Notes under the pieces: generated by a model
What the model was told of the DNA's origin: nothing
Seen by the model: the letters and a program-made list of their open reading frames with translations, nothing else
Databases searched by the model: none
Position numbers and translations under genes: made by a program
NCBI GenBank assembly: GCA_949547975.1
Contig: CATITW010000308.1
Span: 1-8,839 of the forward strand
Direction: 5' to 3'
Length of the DNA: 8,839 nt
From: Cryomorphaceae bacterium
GTDB lineage: Bacteria > Bacteroidota > Bacteroidia > Flavobacteriales > Schleiferiaceae
Shown here: piece after piece, positions 6,948 through 8,839 of the stretch
Layout: each line of letters begins with the position of its first letter
Numbering within the stretch: the first letter of the stretch is position 1

Positions 6948-7022
6948 TTTGATCCACTAGACATTGACATCTACGTTTTGATTTATGGGTGCTTTATCTG
7001 GTTGGGTCGAGTAAAAAAATAA
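6948..7022 (+). pseudogene. 3' remnant of a duplicated VanZ/DUF2809-like gene (last 24 codons)
   Basis: This remnant encodes FDPLDIDIYVLIYG and then CFIWLGRVKK before TAA. It matches residues 82-105 of the intact protein with one substitution (Val88 to Asp). The first 81 codons are gone through a 244-bp deletion between TTTGAT words. Because 244 is not a multiple of three, the original TTG start position is out of frame with what remains. No start codon or plausible translation remains. From 6987 onward the DNA is identical to 6469-6524. Confidence 0.88.
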
Positions 7023-7034
7023 TACCACCTCCTT

Positions 7035-7042
7035 GTGCAGTA
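7035..7042 (+). repeat. GTGCAGTA box 3 (right edge of duplication)
   Basis: This box ends the similarity between units. After it the sequence is unique and leads within 12 bp into the SDR gene at 7055. Confidence 0.8.
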
Positions 7043-7048
7043 CTTTTG
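7041..7048 (+). promoter_or_regulatory. TACTTTTG, perfect match to the Bacteroidota -7 consensus, just before the SDR gene
   Basis: TACTTTTG fits TAnnTTTG exactly and ends 6 bp before the ATG at 7055, so a transcript from it would be almost leaderless. No TTG sits at the usual distance upstream, and an 8-bp match can occur by chance. Offered only as a candidate. Confidence 0.2.
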
Positions 7049-7054
7049 ACCTTG

Positions 7055-8014
7055 ATGAGCAAGGGAATCAAGGCAAACAAGAAGAACATTTGGGTCCTCG
7101 GAGCAACGGGGTACGTGGGTCAGCTGGTGTCCAGGCGCCTGTTTTCGGAGCGTTTGGAAGGGAATTGGTCAGGACAACTGATCACGATGGGCAGCCGTCG
7201 CATCCTTCCTTGGCTGATGGAGCGGACCAATTTTTTTCTCCATCCCCTTGCCGAAATTCCCGTTCAACTGATTCAAAACCAACCTCCTACTGAGCTTTAC
7301 CACTGTGCGCGCATGGCGGGAAACAGCGACCGTAGCAGAAAAAAAGCCGCTCGTAAGGGCCACAAGGCGAACCAGCGACTGCTGTCGTTGCTTCAGCGCG
7401 AGGCCCCGGAATGTACGCTGGTCTATTGCAGTGGAACGCTGATGTACGGCAACACAAATGGGGTGATTGATGAAGGTGCGCCGCTGCGACCCATCGCCTA
7501 TGCACGCGCCTATGAATATGCGGAACGCCCATGGACGGAGGCTTCAGCGTTGGGCGCGATGGACGTGCGCATTGCACGACCGGCCTGGATTTTAGGGCCG
7601 GACTCCTGGTTTGAGCACTTTTTCTACCGCCCAGCGATGCGCGACGGCAAGGTGCCGGTGTACGGAGATGGGACGCAGCGCATGTCAATCATTTCGGTGG
7701 AGGACTGCGCGGGGCAATTGGTCCATTTGATGCGCCAAGGAGCGCGCAACCAGCATGCGAACCTCTATGGCTTCGAACCGGTGACCCAGCGCGAGTTTGC
7801 ACAATGGGTCGCGGAGTTGCTAGGTCTCGAAACGGCCGATGTATCTGCCGCAGACATCACGAAAAAGCATGGAGTTACGGTGTGCGAGGCCCTCACCTCG
7901 AACACGCCCGTTACGACGAGGCATAAAGCATGGCGCCAGAGTTACGCGCCCGTTCACACGGATCTAAAGGAACTGATTCAACACACGATCAAGCGGCTGC
8001 AAGCTGCGGACTAA
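7055..8014 (+). CDS. NAD(P)-binding extended SDR / NAD-dependent epimerase-dehydratase family protein, atypical active site
   Basis: A 319-residue protein. The start is placed at ATG 7055. A longer frame from GTG 6989 would read into duplicated remnant DNA and add an unfamiliar 22-residue lead. The N-terminal Rossmann fold has NIWVLGATGYVGQLV (11-25), with the GxxGxxG dinucleotide-binding loop at 16-22. TLVYCSGTLMYG (121-132) matches the strand that usually reads SSxxVYG, and PAWILGP (176-182), YGDGTQ (203-208) and SIISVEDCAG (211-220) match the later conserved blocks of extended SDRs. In the usual YxxxKxxxE signature the protein reads YARAYEYAE (149-157): Tyr149 is kept but the Lys position (153) is Tyr. 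The Ser/Thr position of the triad appears to be Gly127. Substrate unknown, possibly a sugar nucleotide or a related compound. Stop codons of this and the methyltransferase gene are 3 bp apart, facing each other. Confidence 0.85.
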   Translation: MSKGIKANKKNIWVLGATGYVGQLVSRRLFSERLEGNWSGQLITMGSRRILPWLMERTNFFLHPLAEIPVQLIQNQPPTELYHCARMAGNSDRSRKKAARKGHKANQRLLSLLQREAPECTLVYCSGTLMYGNTNGVIDEGAPLRPIAYARAYEYAERPWTEASALGAMDVRIARPAWILGPDSWFEHFFYRPAMRDGKVPVYGDGTQRMSIISVEDCAGQLVHLMRQGARNQHANLYGFEPVTQREFAQWVAELLGLETADVSAADITKKHGVTVCEALTSNTPVTTRHKAWRQSYAPVHTDLKELIQHTIKRLQAAD

Positions 8015-8017
8015 TTC

Positions 8018-8812
8018 CTAGTCGTCTTTTCGAAAGGTGTAGAGCATGTATTCGCCGAACTTGCCCAGAGAAGTGGTGGCGATCTGCGCATCCACATCCC
8101 ACAACATCTGCAGCAGGCGCTTGGGAAGATGGCGGTGAAATTTGTGGTAGTACCAGGCGGGATACAGGATGGAATAGCCTCTGGAATATTCGCATTCCAT
8201 TTTGGCCAATTTCTTAATCGCCCCCGGACGGTAGCAGCGACTCGCGAGAAAATTGGTCGGAGAATAGCCGCCCCACACCTTTTTCCAGCGTGCGAAGGCA
8301 AATTTCGGCTTGAGTTTCAAGAGTTCAATCGCAGTGCCGGCCAGATAATATTTGTTCACGAACGTAAGGACCATGCGGCCTCCAGCGCCCAGTACCGACC
8401 GCAGATCTGCGAACGCACCTTCCAGATCGTTCACCGTGTTGAGCGCACCGAAAAACACATAAATCATGTCGAAGGACACGCCGGGGAATCGGTCCGGGAT
8501 GTCTTCCACGCTTCCCTGCGCCACCCAGGCGTTCTGCAATCCCAAGCGGTCAATTTTTTCCTGAGTCAAACGCACCATTTCAGCCGAGATGTCCAGCCCG
8601 TAAAATTTGCGCTCCGGGTATTGCTCCGCGAAATGCACCAGGTCGAAACCGGGCCCAAAACCCACCTCCAAGACGATACTTTGCGCGTACGACTTTGTGT
8701 GCTGTCGAAAGCTCTGACGAATGCGCTGCAACGCCGGATTTTGGTGGTAGCGCTGCTCAAAATCCACAGCATCTTTGTCGTAGTAGGTGCCTACTTTATC
8801 GTAATAGCTCAT
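8018..8812 (-). CDS. Class I SAM-dependent methyltransferase
   Basis: A 264-residue protein starting at ATG 8812-8810 and ending at TAG 8020-8018. SAM-binding motif I is VLEVGFGPG (47-55). An acidic residue ends the second strand (YGLDIS, 71-76), and QGSVEDIP (99-106) and FDMIYVFFGALNTV (114-127) are motifs II/III. GAGGRMVLTFVN (142-153) is the strand after the usual LxPGG-like turn. The C-terminal half (155-264) is rich in Lys, Trp and Tyr and probably forms the substrate side, ending in GKFGEYMLYTFRK. The substrate cannot be read from the sequence; small-molecule or lipid methyltransferases of the UbiE-like type are the nearest general match. Only 27 bp upstream are in the window, so the promoter is not assessable. 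It converges on the SDR gene, and no strong hairpin terminator is visible in the 3-bp gap. Confidence 0.88.
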   Translation of the reverse strand: MSYYDKVGTYYDKDAVDFEQRYHQNPALQRIRQSFRQHTKSYAQSIVLEVGFGPGFDLVHFAEQYPERKFYGLDISAEMVRLTQEKIDRLGLQNAWVAQGSVEDIPDRFPGVSFDMIYVFFGALNTVNDLEGAFADLRSVLGAGGRMVLTFVNKYYLAGTAIELLKLKPKFAFARWKKVWGGYSPTNFLASRCYRPGAIKKLAKMECEYSRGYSILYPAWYYHKFHRHLPKRLLQMLWDVDAQIATTSLGKFGEYMLYTFRKDD

Positions 8813-8839
8813 CGCGTTGGGAACGTATTTTATAGTCCA

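Larger units (their letters stand above)
6517..7034 (+). repeat. Tandem duplication unit B (518 bp), carrying an internal 244-bp deletion
   Basis: This second unit runs from GTGCAGTA at 6517-6524 up to the third box at 7035-7042. It is colinear with unit A as far as TTTGAT at 6948-6953, then jumps to sequence matching 6430 onward in unit A. The missing part is exactly the 244 bp between the two TTTGAT words of unit A (6186-6191 and 6430-6435), which accounts for the whole length difference (762 minus 518). The deletion removed the start and first 81 codons of the second membrane-protein gene. Confidence 0.93.

Noticed and set aside
5755..7042. GTGCAGTA boxes as target-site duplications or attachment sites of a mobile element
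   Set aside because: No transposase, integrase or terminal inverted repeats are present, and the DNA between the boxes is two homologous copies of the same unit, which is better explained by tandem duplication.
6989..7054. GTG start at 6989 extending the SDR gene by 22 codons
   Set aside because: The extension reads the duplicated pseudogene tail out of its own frame and crosses the duplication edge. ATG 7055 starts just before the Rossmann strand, as expected for the family.
8011..8301. Other-frame open readings overlapping the methyltransferase gene, such as 7930-8217 and 8011-8301
   Set aside because: They overlap well-supported genes and show no conserved motifs.

Overview
The window looks like chromosomal DNA of a Bacteroidota bacterium, probably a marine or aquatic Flavobacteriales-type organism. 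The best marker is the C-terminal type IX secretion (Por) sorting domain on the secreted GH16 enzyme. Supporting signs are weak Shine-Dalgarno signals ahead of the starts and the presence of DUF1684 and NTF2-like families. No rRNA, tRNA, CRISPR array, transposase or integrase was seen.

Layout. Positions 1-3263 (minus strand) hold almost all of one very large cytoplasmic protein that runs off the left edge. It resembles the GH94/GH149/GH161 group of inverting beta-glucan phosphorylases. A 358-bp divergent intergenic region (3264-3621) separates it from two plus-strand genes: an exported NTF2-like/DUF1684 fusion protein (3622-4611) and a secreted GH16 laminarinase-type beta-glucanase with a T9SS tail (4696-5763). 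The GH16 enzyme and the phosphorylase-like protein would fit a laminarin (beta-1,3-glucan) pathway: extracellular cutting followed by intracellular phosphorolysis. No SusC/SusD pair or transporter is visible here, so the link is inference.

The most informative region is 5755-7042. It is a tandem duplication of a two-gene unit made of a small secreted cysteine-containing protein of unknown family and a small VanZ/DUF2809-like membrane protein. The 8-bp word GTGCAGTA occurs at both outer edges and at the internal junction, as expected for a microhomology-mediated duplication. The second unit then lost exactly 244 bp between two TTTGAT words, leaving only the last 24 codons of the membrane gene as a remnant. 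The two secreted paralogues (5842-6180 and 6604-6942) have the same length, are about 81% identical in protein, and have diverged in a patchy way.

The right end holds an NAD(P)-binding extended-SDR/epimerase-like gene (7055-8014), in which the usual catalytic Ser/Thr and Lys positions appear replaced. It converges, with 3 bp between the stop codons, on a class I SAM-dependent methyltransferase gene on the minus strand (8018-8812).
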